Below are positions 24,380 through 32,091 of a stretch of DNA of 43,631 nucleotides, piece by piece. The DNA comes from Nitrospiraceae bacterium. GTDB taxonomy: Bacteria; Nitrospirota; Nitrospiria; Nitrospirales; Nitrospiraceae. The notes beneath the pieces are model-generated. The model was not told the origin of the DNA. It ran no database searches and saw only the letters and a list, made by a program, of their open reading frames with translations. Position numbers and translations under genes: made by a program. Location of the stretch: assembly GCA_919902505.1 (NCBI GenBank), contig CAKKRE010000025.1:1-43631 (forward strand), written 5' to 3'. Numbering within the stretch: position 1 is the stretch's first letter; every line of letters starts with the position of its first letter.

Positions 24380-25795
24380 ATGATCGACCTCAATTCCCCA
24401 ACGTTTTTGGTCGGCACTGCCGTTGGTCTCGCCGTGGGCGTTCTGGTGGCCGGATGGTGGGTGACCGTTCGTGTCCAATTACGCCACCATGCCCGGTTGC
24501 TTGAAAGCGGAGCGCGCGCACAGCGCGCCGATGCTTTGGCGGCTTCGCTTCAGCAGCGAGTGGATGATCAACAGTCGGAAATGGGGCAGTTGCGCGACGC
24601 GCTCACCGAGTCGCAGCAGGGCCGGACCAAAGCCGAAACCCGCATGGAAGAGGTCGCCCGCAGTTTGGAGGACCAGAAGTTGCTGCTGGCGCAGGCACGG
24701 CAAGAACTCCACGACTCATTCGAGGCCCTGTCCGGCCAGGCACTGAAGCAGAACAATGAGGCGTTTTTAGACCTCGCGCGCACGTCGTTTGCCACCTTGC
24801 AGGCGGAGGCCAAAGGCGAGTTGTCGCAGCGGCAGCAAGCCATCGGCGAACTGGTCAAGCCCTTGGAGGAATCGCTCCAGCGATATCAAGAACAGCTGCA
24901 GCAGGCTGAACAGGTTCGGCAGCGGGAATATGGCGGACTCGACCAGCAGTTGAGATTCATGGCTGAATCGCACCAGCGGCTCCAACAGGAAACCGGCAAT
25001 CTGGTGAAGGCCTTGCGGGCTCCGTCCGTGCGTGGGCGATGGGGTGAGATGACGCTGCGTCGCGTCGCTGAACTTGCGGGGATGGTCGCCCATTGCGACT
25101 TTGTGGAGCAGGATACGATCGGGTCCTTGGAAGGGCTCATCCGTCCGGACATGGTCGTGTATCTGCCGGGTGGCAGGCAGATTGTGGTGGATGCCAAAAC
25201 CGTATTAGCCGCCTATCTTGATGCGTATGAGGCGGAGGATGACCGGCAGCGTCAAGCGCATCTGCTCCGCCATGCCGGTCAGGTGCGGGCCAGGATGGAT
25301 GCGCTCAGTCTCAAGGCCTACTGGACGCAGTTCGGGCAGACGCCTGAATTCGTCGTCCTTTTTCTGCCGGGGGAGCAGTTTCTCGGGGCGGCGTTGGAGC
25401 AGGATCCGACGCTGATCGAAGACGGGTTTGCGCAAGGGGTGGTGCTCGCGACGCCGACGACGCTGATGGCGCTCTTGCGCGCCGTGGCCTATGGCTGGAA
25501 GCAGGAACAGCTGAACGAACATGCTGAGCAGGCGGGACGACTGGGGAAGGAATTGTACGAACGGATGGCCGTCCTCACCGATCACCTGAACGAGATCGGC
25601 CAGGCGCTCGGAAAAAGCGTGGGGGCCTACAATAAGGCGGTCGGATCTTTGGAGTCTCGCGTGCTGCCGGCAGCTAGAAAATTCAAAGACCTCGGGATAT
25701 CATCAGATAAAGACATTGCCCTACTGGAAGCCTCCGGCATCGAACCAAGGGCAGGTGTTGCGTTTGCGGCAGAGAGCAGAGGGACGTTAGGATGA
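24380..25795 (+). CDS. rmuC: DNA recombination protein RmuC
   Basis: RmuC limits inversions and recombination between inverted repeats and carries a PD-(D/E)XK-like nuclease fold. The protein is 471 aa. A membrane helix at about residues 8-30 ([20 protein letters not shown]) is followed by a long coiled coil (about 45-210, rich in Gln/Glu/Ala) and then the RmuC domain, with [39 protein letters not shown] and [15 protein letters not shown], the last two holding the putative nuclease acids. [12 protein letters not shown] and [16 protein letters not shown] are further hallmarks. Its stop overlaps the start of the MazG-like gene by four bases, so the two are coupled. Confidence 0.92.
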   Translation: MIDLNSPTFLVGTAVGLAVGVLVAGWWVTVRVQLRHHARLLESGARAQRADALAASLQQRVDDQQSEMGQLRDALTESQQGRTKAETRMEEVARSLEDQKLLLAQARQELHDSFEALSGQALKQNNEAFLDLARTSFATLQAEAKGELSQRQQAIGELVKPLEESLQRYQEQLQQAEQVRQREYGGLDQQLRFMAESHQRLQQETGNLVKALRAPSVRGRWGEMTLRRVAELAGMVAHCDFVEQDTIGSLEGLIRPDMVVYLPGGRQIVVDAKTVLAAYLDAYEAEDDRQRQAHLLRHAGQVRARMDALSLKAYWTQFGQTPEFVVLFLPGEQFLGAALEQDPTLIEDGFAQGVVLATPTTLMALLRAVAYGWKQEQLNEHAEQAGRLGKELYERMAVLTDHLNEIGQALGKSVGAYNKAVGSLESRVLPAARKFKDLGISSDKDIALLEASGIEPRAGVAFAAESRGTLG

Positions 25796-26220
25796 TGGAT
25801 CCGCAGGCGATGGTGGAAGAGTTTCACCGCAAGTTCGATATTGCCGTCCGCGACCGGCCCTCTCTTCCGGAAGAAGCGACCCGACAACTTCGGGTGCGGC
25901 TCATTCAAGAAGAGTTTGAAGAACTGCAGGAGGCCATGGTCGCCCAGGATCTCCCCGGAGTGGCGAAGGAGTTGGCGGATCTGTTGTATGTGGTCTATGG
26001 CACAGCCGTGTCCTATGGATTGGATATGGATCCGGTGTTTCGCGAGGTGCATCGGTCGAATTTGAGCAAAGTCGGAGGGTACAAGCGAGCCGATGGCAAG
26101 TGGGTCAAACCGCCGACCTATTCTCCGGCCCAGGTGGAACCGCTGCTTGCGGCGCAATCGTCCGGGAGTTTGGCGAGCCGATCGCAAGTGGACACAAGAA
26201 TGCAGGAGTCAGAGTCGTAG
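25792..26220 (+). CDS. MazG/PRA-PH-like nucleotide pyrophosphohydrolase
   Basis: A 142-aa all-helical protein of the MazG/HisE/dUTPase-like superfamily, which hydrolyses nucleoside triphosphates or related compounds to monophosphate and pyrophosphate. The metal-binding pattern ExxE...ExxD is seen as E41/E44 in LIQEEFEEL and E60/D63 in [13 protein letters not shown], the right spacing for the four-helix core. [16 protein letters not shown] follows, as in phage- and bacterium-encoded phosphoribosyl-ATP-pyrophosphohydrolase-like proteins. The last 35 residues are low-complexity. It overlaps rmuC by four bases and precedes the PilZ gene by one base. The substrate is not known; a house-cleaning role beside rmuC is inference. 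Confidence 0.85.
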   Translation: MMDPQAMVEEFHRKFDIAVRDRPSLPEEATRQLRVRLIQEEFEELQEAMVAQDLPGVAKELADLLYVVYGTAVSYGLDMDPVFREVHRSNLSKVGGYKRADGKWVKPPTYSPAQVEPLLAAQSSGSLASRSQVDTRMQESES

Positions 26221-26221
26221 C

Positions 26222-26731
26222 ATGAAAGAGCTGTATTGTCCGGCGTGCGGCACGCCCTGTGTCAGAGTGACATCCGGGACGAATCTGATGGAGAAGACAC
26301 TGAACCGCTTGTCCATCTTTCACGTTCGTTGTCAGCTCTGCACGGCTCGCTTCCAGGCCCGCCGGCCGGGTAACCGGCAGACCTCCCAAGAGTTTGACCG
26401 ACGTGAGTACCGACGGCTGCGGGCGAACTTTGCCGCGTCGCTGATCCTGGACCAGCCGGCGGTCGGGGGGGTGATCACCGATATCTCAATGGGCGGCTGT
26501 ACGCTGCTGGCATCCTCCTCGCTCCCGCGGGGTACGTTCGTGAAACTGGTCGTGCATGCTCCTGCCGGACAGCCCGATATCACAGTCGACGCTGCTATGA
26601 TTTGCTCCATCCAGCCGCTGTCGATCGGGGTGAAGTTCCTGGAGTTTGAACCTGATGACAAGCAGCGTATGGGTCAGCTGGTCCTCGAACTCCTCGCGCA
26701 TCAACAAGCGCCTCCCCGCGTCAGCGCATAA
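26222..26731 (+). CDS. Zinc-ribbon PilZ-domain protein
   Basis: A 169-aa cytoplasmic protein with two parts. Residues 1-45 carry two CxxC knuckles (C6/C9 in LYCPACG and C37/C40 in VRCQLC), a probable zinc ribbon. From residue 58 a PilZ domain follows, with the c-di-GMP-binding motifs RREYRR (60-65) and DISMGGC (87-93). Both signature motifs are intact, so c-di-GMP binding is likely. Its output is unknown; the ribbon may contact nucleic acid or protein. The start at 26222 is taken because the ribbon begins there; the frame itself is open upstream inside the MazG gene. A weak AGGAG lies 13 bases before the ATG. It is the last gene of the rmuC operon. Confidence 0.85.
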   Translation: MKELYCPACGTPCVRVTSGTNLMEKTLNRLSIFHVRCQLCTARFQARRPGNRQTSQEFDRREYRRLRANFAASLILDQPAVGGVITDISMGGCTLLASSSLPRGTFVKLVVHAPAGQPDITVDAAMICSIQPLSIGVKFLEFEPDDKQRMGQLVLELLAHQQAPPRVSA

Positions 26732-26760
26732 CAACCACACGGTTCAACTTCGTTGCATTC

Positions 26761-26809
26761 GCGTCACTCCCGCCTCCTCCCGGCGTCGGGCCGCGATTGC
26801 GCGTGACGC
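26761..26809. terminator. Weak inverted repeat between convergent operons
   Basis: GCGTCAC (26761-26767) pairs perfectly with GTGACGC (26803-26809), enclosing a smaller CCCG/CGGG hairpin. It sits in the 85-base gap between the PilZ gene and the panC stop. The loop is long and there is no T-tract, so a terminator role is tentative. Confidence 0.3.
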
Positions 26810-26816
26810 TTCGATG

Positions 26817-27674
26817 TTAGGGCTTGCGACGGAATGCCGTCAGCATATTGTCGAGGAGGCGTACCGTCCCGATGCGGATGGACCCGAGTAGGACAGCCTG
26901 GCGGTTGAGCAGAGAAAGCGGCTCGAGCGTCGCAGGATCACAAACGGCAAGGTACTCCATAGTTGCGAGAGGCTCCGTCTCGACCACGCGTAGCATGTGG
27001 CGCCGGATACGCGTTCCATTCCGTTCTCCGGCACGAATCGCCGCTACGCCGGCTTGGAGTGCGCGAGAGAGCACAGGCGCCGCCTGCCGCTCTGAACTCG
27101 ACAGATAGACATTGCGCGAACTGAGCGCCAGCCCGTCGGCCTCCCGCACGGTCGGATGGACAATGGGAAGCCCGGGCAGGTTGAGATCCTTCACGAGTTG
27201 TCGCACCAGGGCGGCTTGCTGATAGTCTTTTTGTCCGAACCACGTCTTGTCGGGCTGGACCAGGGACAGCAACTTGGTGACGACTATCGCCACGCCTTGA
27301 AAATGGTGAGGTCGCGCTTCCCCTTCCCAGCGCCGGGCTATCCCCGGGACAGTCACAACCGTTTGAGCGCCGGTCGGATACATCGTCTTGACGGTGGGGG
27401 CGAAGATGACATCCACACCTTCCTTTCGGCAGAGTGCTTGATCGAGTCGAAGCTGGCGTGGATATTTCGAAAGGTCTTCCGCCGGCCCGAATTGTGTCGG
27501 GTTCACAAAGATGCTCACCACAACAGCGTCGCAGGCGAGTCGGGCGGCACGGATCAAGGCGCGGTGCCCGTCGTGTAAGGCTCCCATCGTCGGCACGAAC
27601 CCGATCGTGACGCCTTCGCGATGGCGTCGGCGGCTCCAGTCGGCCATGGCCGGCGTCGTGCGAAGGATCTTCAC
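26817..27674 (-). CDS. panC: Pantothenate synthetase
   Basis: Joins pantoate and beta-alanine with ATP to give pantothenate, the precursor of coenzyme A. The 285-aa length is typical. Nucleotidyltransferase motifs are PTMGALHDGH (28-37), SIFVNPTQFGPAED (54-67), the EGEARPHHFQGVA loop, FGQKDYQQA and the KMSKS-like LSSRNVYLS. The start overlaps the end of folK by four bases (ATGA), which fixes it. The C-terminus (GTVRLLDNML) is complete. panC after folK is a known arrangement linking vitamin pathways, although panB and panD are not in this window. Confidence 0.95.
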   Translation of the reverse strand: MKILRTTPAMADWSRRRHREGVTIGFVPTMGALHDGHRALIRAARLACDAVVVSIFVNPTQFGPAEDLSKYPRQLRLDQALCRKEGVDVIFAPTVKTMYPTGAQTVVTVPGIARRWEGEARPHHFQGVAIVVTKLLSLVQPDKTWFGQKDYQQAALVRQLVKDLNLPGLPIVHPTVREADGLALSSRNVYLSSSERQAAPVLSRALQAGVAAIRAGERNGTRIRRHMLRVVETEPLATMEYLAVCDPATLEPLSLLNRQAVLLGSIRIGTVRLLDNMLTAFRRKP

Positions 27675-28234
27675 GCCTGTGGCCCTGCTGTTGGGGGTGC
27701 GCTGCAGGTTGGACGTGATCCATAGCGGGAGTTCGGTTGGGGATCGAGCCGGCGAACGATCGATGGATCAGTGAGTTGCGATAAAAGATCGCGCAGGCTT
27801 TGTCCGAGCAGCGGATGTCGTCGCTCGGGATCGAGTTCGACCAGCGGGGTGAGCACAAATCGTCGTTGATGCAGGCGGGGATGCGGGACGGTCAGGGCCG
27901 GCTCGGCGAGAATGTAGTCATCATACAACAGTACGTCGAGATCCAGGGTGCGAGGCCCCTTGCGGTTGTCTTGATCGCGTCCTAGCGCCCGCTCGATCTC
28001 ACGGCAGATTTCCAACAGACTCTTCGGGGCGATGTTCGTTTCGATCTGCACCACACCGTTGAGGAACCAGGAGGGACCGGGGGCTGCCCCGTCCTCGAGC
28101 GGTTCGGTTTCGTAGAGCGATGACACCGCCTCCAGCCGTGAATGTGGGAGCAGGCCGAGCAGTGTCACGGCCCGGTCACAAAAGTCGATCCGGTTTCCCA
28201 GGTTAGAGCCGAAACCGATGAATGCTGTGGCCAT
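27671..28234 (-). CDS. folK: 6-hydroxymethyl-7,8-dihydropterin pyrophosphokinase
   Basis: Transfers pyrophosphate from ATP to hydroxymethyl-dihydropterin in folate synthesis. The protein is 187 aa. Motifs are FIGFGSNLGNR at the N-terminus, the metal-binding RTLDLDVLLYDD with its paired aspartates, and PHPRLHQRRFVLTPLVEL. The frame continues to an ATG at 28261; AGGA just before the ATG at 28234 and the family opening MATAFIGFGSN decide for the shorter form. The last 25 residues beyond the folK core are Pro/Arg-rich and probably unstructured. The 3' end overlaps panC by four bases. The DapL-like gene lies 87 bases upstream on the same strand. Confidence 0.93.
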   Translation of the reverse strand: MATAFIGFGSNLGNRIDFCDRAVTLLGLLPHSRLEAVSSLYETEPLEDGAAPGPSWFLNGVVQIETNIAPKSLLEICREIERALGRDQDNRKGPRTLDLDVLLYDDYILAEPALTVPHPRLHQRRFVLTPLVELDPERRHPLLGQSLRDLLSQLTDPSIVRRLDPQPNSRYGSRPTCSAPPTAGPQA

Positions 28235-28321
28235 CGTGGTCCTGACAGGGCTCAATGGCACATGAAGATGTTCGTATCGGGCCTCCCTTCTCAGAATGGA
28301 AGAGGGGCCGTCACGCTTGCC

Positions 28322-29497
28322 TTAGAATCCGGCTTTCTTGATTCGCTCGACTGCTTCCGCCAGTCGTTCCTTCGTCGTGCACACCGTCATGCGAATGTAG
28401 CCTTCGCCCGGGGCACCGAACCCGTTCCCCGGTGTCGTGACGATACCGGCCTTCTCCAGGAGATGGGCGGTGAAAGAGGCGGAGGTATAGCCTTTGGGCA
28501 CCGTCACCCAGATGTAGAAGGCCGCTGGAGGCGGATCGACTTCCAGGCCGAGTTTCTTCAATCCCGGCACGAGGGTGTCGCGCCGTTCCTGATAAATCTT
28601 TCGCAGTCCATCGGTGACCGAATCGTCCAGCCCGAGCGCGGTGATTCCCGCTGCTTGCACCGCCTCGAATACGCCTGAGTCTAACTGGCTTTTCACGCGG
28701 CCAAGTCCGGCCAACACGCCTTTGTTCCCGACGGCGAATCCGATCCGCCAGCCGGTCATGTTATAGGTCTTGGAAAGTGAGTGGAATTCCACACCGACGT
28801 CCTTCGCCCCGTCCACTTCGAGAAAACTCGCCGGCCGCTTGCCGTCATAGTAAATCTCCGAGTAGGCCGCATCGTGACAGACGATCATCTGGTTCTCCTG
28901 GGCAAATTCCACCACGCGCTTGAAGTAGTCCTTACTCATGATGACCGAGGTGGGATTATTCGGCGAATTCAGCCACATCAGCTTCGCTTTCTTCGCCACT
29001 TCTTTCGGGATGGCGTTGAGGTCGGGCAGGAAGCCGTTGGCCTTTGTCAGCGGCATGATGTGGGAGACGCCGCCGCAAAAGCTGGTCCCCACCGGATAGA
29101 CCGGATACCCTGGGCTGGGCACGAGGACGATGTCTCCCGGATCGATAAAAGCCAGATGGACGTGGCCGATCCCTTCCTTCGATCCGATCAAGGTCAGCAC
29201 TTCATCCGCGGGATCGAGCACCACATTGAAGCGACGCTTGTACCAATCCGCGACGGCCTTACGAAACGACAGCATGCCTTCATAAGAGGGATATTGGTGA
29301 TGCTTCGGGTTCTGGGCGGCTTGGGCCAGGCTGTCGATGATCGGCGTGGGCGTGGGGAGATCAGGATCACCGATACCGAGGTTGATGATATCGACTCCCC
29401 GCGCGAGGGCCTCCTGTTTCATCTTGTCGATGGCGGCGAATAAGTAAGGAGGCAGCGTCTTAATGCGGGTTGCGACTTCGATCGGGAAACCGGCCAT
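28322..29497 (-). CDS. dapL: LL-diaminopimelate aminotransferase-like class I/II aminotransferase
   Basis: A 391-aa fold-type I PLP aminotransferase. The Schiff-base lysine is K243 in SLSKTYNMTGWRIGF; NSPNNPT (177-183) and the C-terminal RMTVCTTKERL arginine are standard. PPYLFAAIDKMKQEA and GIGDPDLPTP at the N-terminus, together with the YPSYEG and SKEGIGH blocks, resemble the DapL group that converts tetrahydrodipicolinate directly to LL-diaminopimelate. With dapA, dapB and lysA 13-21 kb away this would supply the missing middle of the lysine pathway. Alanine or aspartate aminotransferase activity is the alternative, so the symbol is provisional. AAGGAG lies well placed before the ATG. A perfect hairpin sits 23 bases upstream of the start. 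Confidence 0.78.
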   Translation of the reverse strand: MAGFPIEVATRIKTLPPYLFAAIDKMKQEALARGVDIINLGIGDPDLPTPTPIIDSLAQAAQNPKHHQYPSYEGMLSFRKAVADWYKRRFNVVLDPADEVLTLIGSKEGIGHVHLAFIDPGDIVLVPSPGYPVYPVGTSFCGGVSHIMPLTKANGFLPDLNAIPKEVAKKAKLMWLNSPNNPTSVIMSKDYFKRVVEFAQENQMIVCHDAAYSEIYYDGKRPASFLEVDGAKDVGVEFHSLSKTYNMTGWRIGFAVGNKGVLAGLGRVKSQLDSGVFEAVQAAGITALGLDDSVTDGLRKIYQERRDTLVPGLKKLGLEVDPPPAAFYIWVTVPKGYTSASFTAHLLEKAGIVTTPGNGFGAPGEGYIRMTVCTTKERLAEAVERIKKAGF

Positions 29498-29519
29498 GCG
29501 TGAGGACTCCTTTGTTGAC

Positions 29520-29537
29520 CTGAGCGTCGGCGCTCAG
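29520..29537 (-). promoter_or_regulatory. Hairpin in the leader of the DapL-like gene
   Basis: A perfect 7-bp stem, CTGAGCG (29520-29526) with CGCTCAG (29531-29537) and a four-base loop, lies about 23 bases before the ATG and just upstream of the Shine-Dalgarno sequence. It could influence translation or message stability; no known riboswitch is recognised. Confidence 0.35.
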
Positions 29538-29689
29538 CTGTGTGCAATCGGTGAGCGGCTGTTCGCCCTCAACTTGGGATCAATAAGGAGCTAGGGTACC
29601 GCAGGATCACTCCGGCAATCAACGGAGTGGTGCAGGGCGAGGAGTGCGGCACCGCCTTGCCATGCCCTACAAGGCCAGAGGGGGCCCGG

Positions 29690-29718
29690 TTGACAGACGA
29701 GGGGGCTCTCAGTACAGT
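29690..29718 (+). promoter_or_regulatory. Strong candidate sigma70 promoter for the DUF1499 gene
   Basis: A perfect TTGACA (29690-29695) is followed after 17 bases by TACAGT (29713-29718), matching 11 of 12 consensus positions apart from the fifth base of the -10 box. The ATG at 29778 is about 53 bases beyond the expected start. This is the best-looking promoter in the window. Confidence 0.65.
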
Positions 29719-29777
29719 TTTATGGACAATTCTCCGGTGGCTCTGAGATTGGATGGTTTGAGATTGTTAATTGCCCG

Positions 29778-30137
29778 ATGATGAAATCACTCCAGCCCTG
29801 CCCATCCAGTCCGAATTGTGTGTCGACCCAGGCATCTGACCAAGGCCATGGAATCGTGCCGTATCGGTATCAGAAAACTCTGGCAGGGGCCAAAGAGGCG
29901 CTCAAAACCATTGTGGCCAACTTCCCCCGAGCGAAACTCGTTGAAGAGGACGAGGCCTACCTCCATTACGAATTTACGAGCCTGCTGCTTCGATTCGTGG
30001 ACGATGTCGAATTTGTCTTTGATGATGACATGAAGACGATCCATTTTCGGTCGGCCTCCCGGACCGGCTATAGTGACCTTGGCGTCAATCGACGGCGGAT
30101 GGAGGAGATTCGAGCGGTCATCGAAGGAAGGCTGTAG
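29778..30137 (+). CDS. DUF1499 family protein
   Basis: A 119-aa protein of the widespread DUF1499 family. The family hallmarks are the N-terminal CPSSPNCVST, a central strand-rich part (EDEAYLHYEFTSLLLRFVDDVEF) and FRSASRTGYSDLGVNRRRMEEI at the end, read in two pieces. Most bacterial members carry a signal peptide or lipobox; this one starts directly with the CPSSPNC core, so it should be cytoplasmic unless the start is further upstream. Biochemical function is unknown for the family. It has a strong promoter of its own and is separated from the next lipoprotein gene by about 170 bases. Confidence 0.85.
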   Translation: MMKSLQPCPSSPNCVSTQASDQGHGIVPYRYQKTLAGAKEALKTIVANFPRAKLVEEDEAYLHYEFTSLLLRFVDDVEFVFDDDMKTIHFRSASRTGYSDLGVNRRRMEEIRAVIEGRL

Positions 30138-30180
30138 TGCAAATCATGATAGAGAAGAATAGGACACAAGAGTTTCCGGA

Positions 30181-30209
30181 TTGACGCCGCAGTTGGTGAC
30201 GGGTACCAT
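30181..30209 (+). promoter_or_regulatory. Candidate sigma70 promoter for the 181-aa lipoprotein
   Basis: TTGACG (30181-30186) and TACCAT (30204-30209) are 17 bases apart. A second candidate, TTGGTC (30236-30241) and TAGAAC (30259-30264), also with 17 bases, lies closer to the ATG at 30305. Confidence 0.45.
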
Positions 30210-30304
30210 CGGGACACGGAGTGATTGGGGTTAAATTGGTCCTCTCAAGCCGTCACGATAGAACTCGATCAAGCCAAAGTGGGTGGGAGAATGGACCGGT
30301 GGAC

Positions 30305-30850
30305 ATGAATATTCGAAATCGTGCCATGATGAAGCAGGCTTCCCGCCTTGCGTGGATCCTTTTTCTTGGGTTGTCGAGTGCCTGTGTCTCCGTGCAGGTG
30401 GATCCCTTGACCAGCAAGGCGTTCGAGCCTCGACCTGGAAGCGAGGAAGTGACGACGTTACAGCGCGAGCCCCATCATGGACACGTGCAGATCGCCCGCA
30501 TCATTGCGACCAGTGAGTATGCCAGCGAAGACACGTTGCGTGATCGGATTCTCGCCCGGGCGAAAGAGTTGGGGGCCGATGCTGTTGTCCTGGGAGAAGC
30601 GGACGTGCGGCGCCTCGCAGATCGGGGCCCGACATTCCAATCGACTATGGGCACGGCGGTACCGGGAGCGACGTCGGGTAATTCGTATCGCAGCGGCTAT
30701 TGGAATCCGTTTCGAATGGATGCGTGGAGTTTTACGCAGGGAGCCGGTGGTGGGCAGGGCTGGATGCTCCACATGTCCGGGTTGGCCATTCGATATGTCT
30801 CTGCCGACGAACTGCGTGCCGCTCCGAAACCTGTCCCCCCTGCACCGTAG
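30305..30850 (+). CDS. Unknown lipoprotein, 181 aa
   Basis: An exported protein with a lipoprotein signal: RLAWILFLGLSSAC, lipobox SSAC, C27. The mature part has one structured block, VQIARIIATSEYASEDTLRDRILARAKELGADAVVLGEADVR, broken here for length as two recognisable parts: an IARI strand and a RAKELGADAVVLGE helix-strand. The latter is a pattern shared by several small bacterial lipoproteins with a YbjQ/heavy-metal-binding-like fold. The following Gly/Ser/Tyr-rich stretch (about 110-150) is low-complexity. The function is unknown. The frame opens at 30221, but the lipobox and length favour 30305; ATGs at 30326 and 30329 are also possible. No operon partner is evident. Confidence 0.7.
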   Translation: MNIRNRAMMKQASRLAWILFLGLSSACVSVQVDPLTSKAFEPRPGSEEVTTLQREPHHGHVQIARIIATSEYASEDTLRDRILARAKELGADAVVLGEADVRRLADRGPTFQSTMGTAVPGATSGNSYRSGYWNPFRMDAWSFTQGAGGGQGWMLHMSGLAIRYVSADELRAAPKPVPPAP

Positions 30851-31212
30851 CCGATCGTTCCCTATTACACGTGACCGCTCCCAACCCTATATCCTCCCTC
30901 ATCCGGAATCATTTGGTATAGTTGAGTCTTTTCGAGGTATTGCCTGGCAATTGAGGTGATGGAGTTTTTCTGGTGAGCGTCCTGCGGCTCCCGCCTGCTC
31001 GACGTTGACGCCCGGATTCGTCGGCGATCAATGCAGGGGTGGATCCCCCGAGTGGCATAACAGTTCGAATTTCTTGACCAAAGCGGAAAATTTTGACATA
31101 AACGATTACCGTCGGTTCGAGTTAGAACCAAGTGTAATGTGGCTGTGAGGCCCTCTTGTTTTTGAGGCGCGGGGGCCGGTCTTTCGATACGGTTGCCGTC
31201 GGTGTGAGGATC
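30851..31212. other. Gap before wzm without a supported gene
   Basis: About 360 bases with no convincing ORF on either strand. A perfect TTGACA occurs at 31093-31098 but no good -10 box lies at 16-18 bases from it. Base composition is slightly richer in A+T than in the neighbouring genes, as expected for a control region of the wzm-wzt operon. Confidence 0.4.
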
Positions 31213-32091
31213 ATGAGGAGTGACGAAATTGCCATGTCCGCGTTGACTGTCGACCAGAGGCCATCGTCGACCTTACCGCACGTGCGTATTCAGCCTGCCC
31301 GCGGCCTATTGGATTTGGATTTGGCCGCGCTCTGGCAGTATCGCGAGCTGATTTATATTCTGGTCTGGCGCGATGTGACAGTGCGGTACAAGCAAACCTT
31401 GCTGGGAGTCGCCTGGGCGATGTTTCAGCCGGTCGCGACCATGCTCATTTTTACGGTTGTATTCAGTGTCATGGGAAAAATTCCATCCGACGGATTTCCC
31501 TACCCGGTGTTCCTCTACGCAGGCCTGCTGCCGTGGTTCTATGTGTCTCAGGCGTTGAGCAGGGGAGGAACCAGTTTAGTGGGAGAGGCACCGCTCATCA
31601 GCAAAGTGTATTTCCCGCGGCTGATTCTGCCCCTTTCGGCGACCATCGCGCCACTGATCGATCTAGTCCTGGCATTTGTCGCGTTTCTCGGCCTCATGGC
31701 CTGGTTTGGAATCATCCCGACCTGGCGGATTCTGTCCCTGCCGCTGTTCGCCGCGTTGGCCGCCACGATTACGCTGGCCGCCGGGCTCTGGATCTCCGCG
31801 CTGTACGTGAAGTACCGGGATGTCGGGCATATCCTGCCGATGTTCATCCAGCTGTGGATGTTCGTGTCGCCCATCCTCTACCCCGTGAGCAAGGTGCCGG
31901 AGTCCTGGCGAGCGCTCTATGCGATGAATCCGGTGGTGAGTGTGGTCGAGGGATTTCGCTGGGCACTGATTCCCGGGTTTCAGGTCGATTTTATGATGTT
32001 CTTACCAAGTCTGGGTGTGGTGTTCGTCGTTTTTGTCGGCGGCCTCATCTACTTCCGTTCGATGGAACGAACGTTTGCGGACGTGATTTGA
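31213..32091 (+). CDS. wzm: Polysaccharide ABC exporter permease, Wzm type
   Basis: Inner-membrane permease of an ABC-2 exporter for O-antigen, teichoic-acid-like or other polysaccharide. The protein is 292 aa. A cytoplasmic N-terminus leads to LWQYRELIYILVWRDVTVRYKQ, read in parts: the WRDVTVRYKQT block is the classical entry of Wzm/TagG/KpsM proteins. Then come six hydrophobic segments, including MLIFTVVFSVMG, PVFLYAGLLPWFYVSQAL, LVLAFVAFLGLMAWFGII and the final FVVFVGGLIYF. MFVSPILYPVSKVP and MNPVVSVVEGFRWAL are further hallmarks. The start at 31213 follows GAGGA closely; 31156 and 31234 are alternatives. The wzt ATG is the base after its stop codon. No glycosyltransferase genes are adjacent. 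Confidence 0.88.
   Translation: MRSDEIAMSALTVDQRPSSTLPHVRIQPARGLLDLDLAALWQYRELIYILVWRDVTVRYKQTLLGVAWAMFQPVATMLIFTVVFSVMGKIPSDGFPYPVFLYAGLLPWFYVSQALSRGGTSLVGEAPLISKVYFPRLILPLSATIAPLIDLVLAFVAFLGLMAWFGIIPTWRILSLPLFAALAATITLAAGLWISALYVKYRDVGHILPMFIQLWMFVSPILYPVSKVPESWRALYAMNPVVSVVEGFRWALIPGFQVDFMMFLPSLGVVFVVFVGGLIYFRSMERTFADVI

Noticed and set aside
31093..31121. Perfect TTGACA upstream of wzm considered as a promoter
   Set aside because: At 16 to 18 bases distance no hexamer resembles a -10 box.
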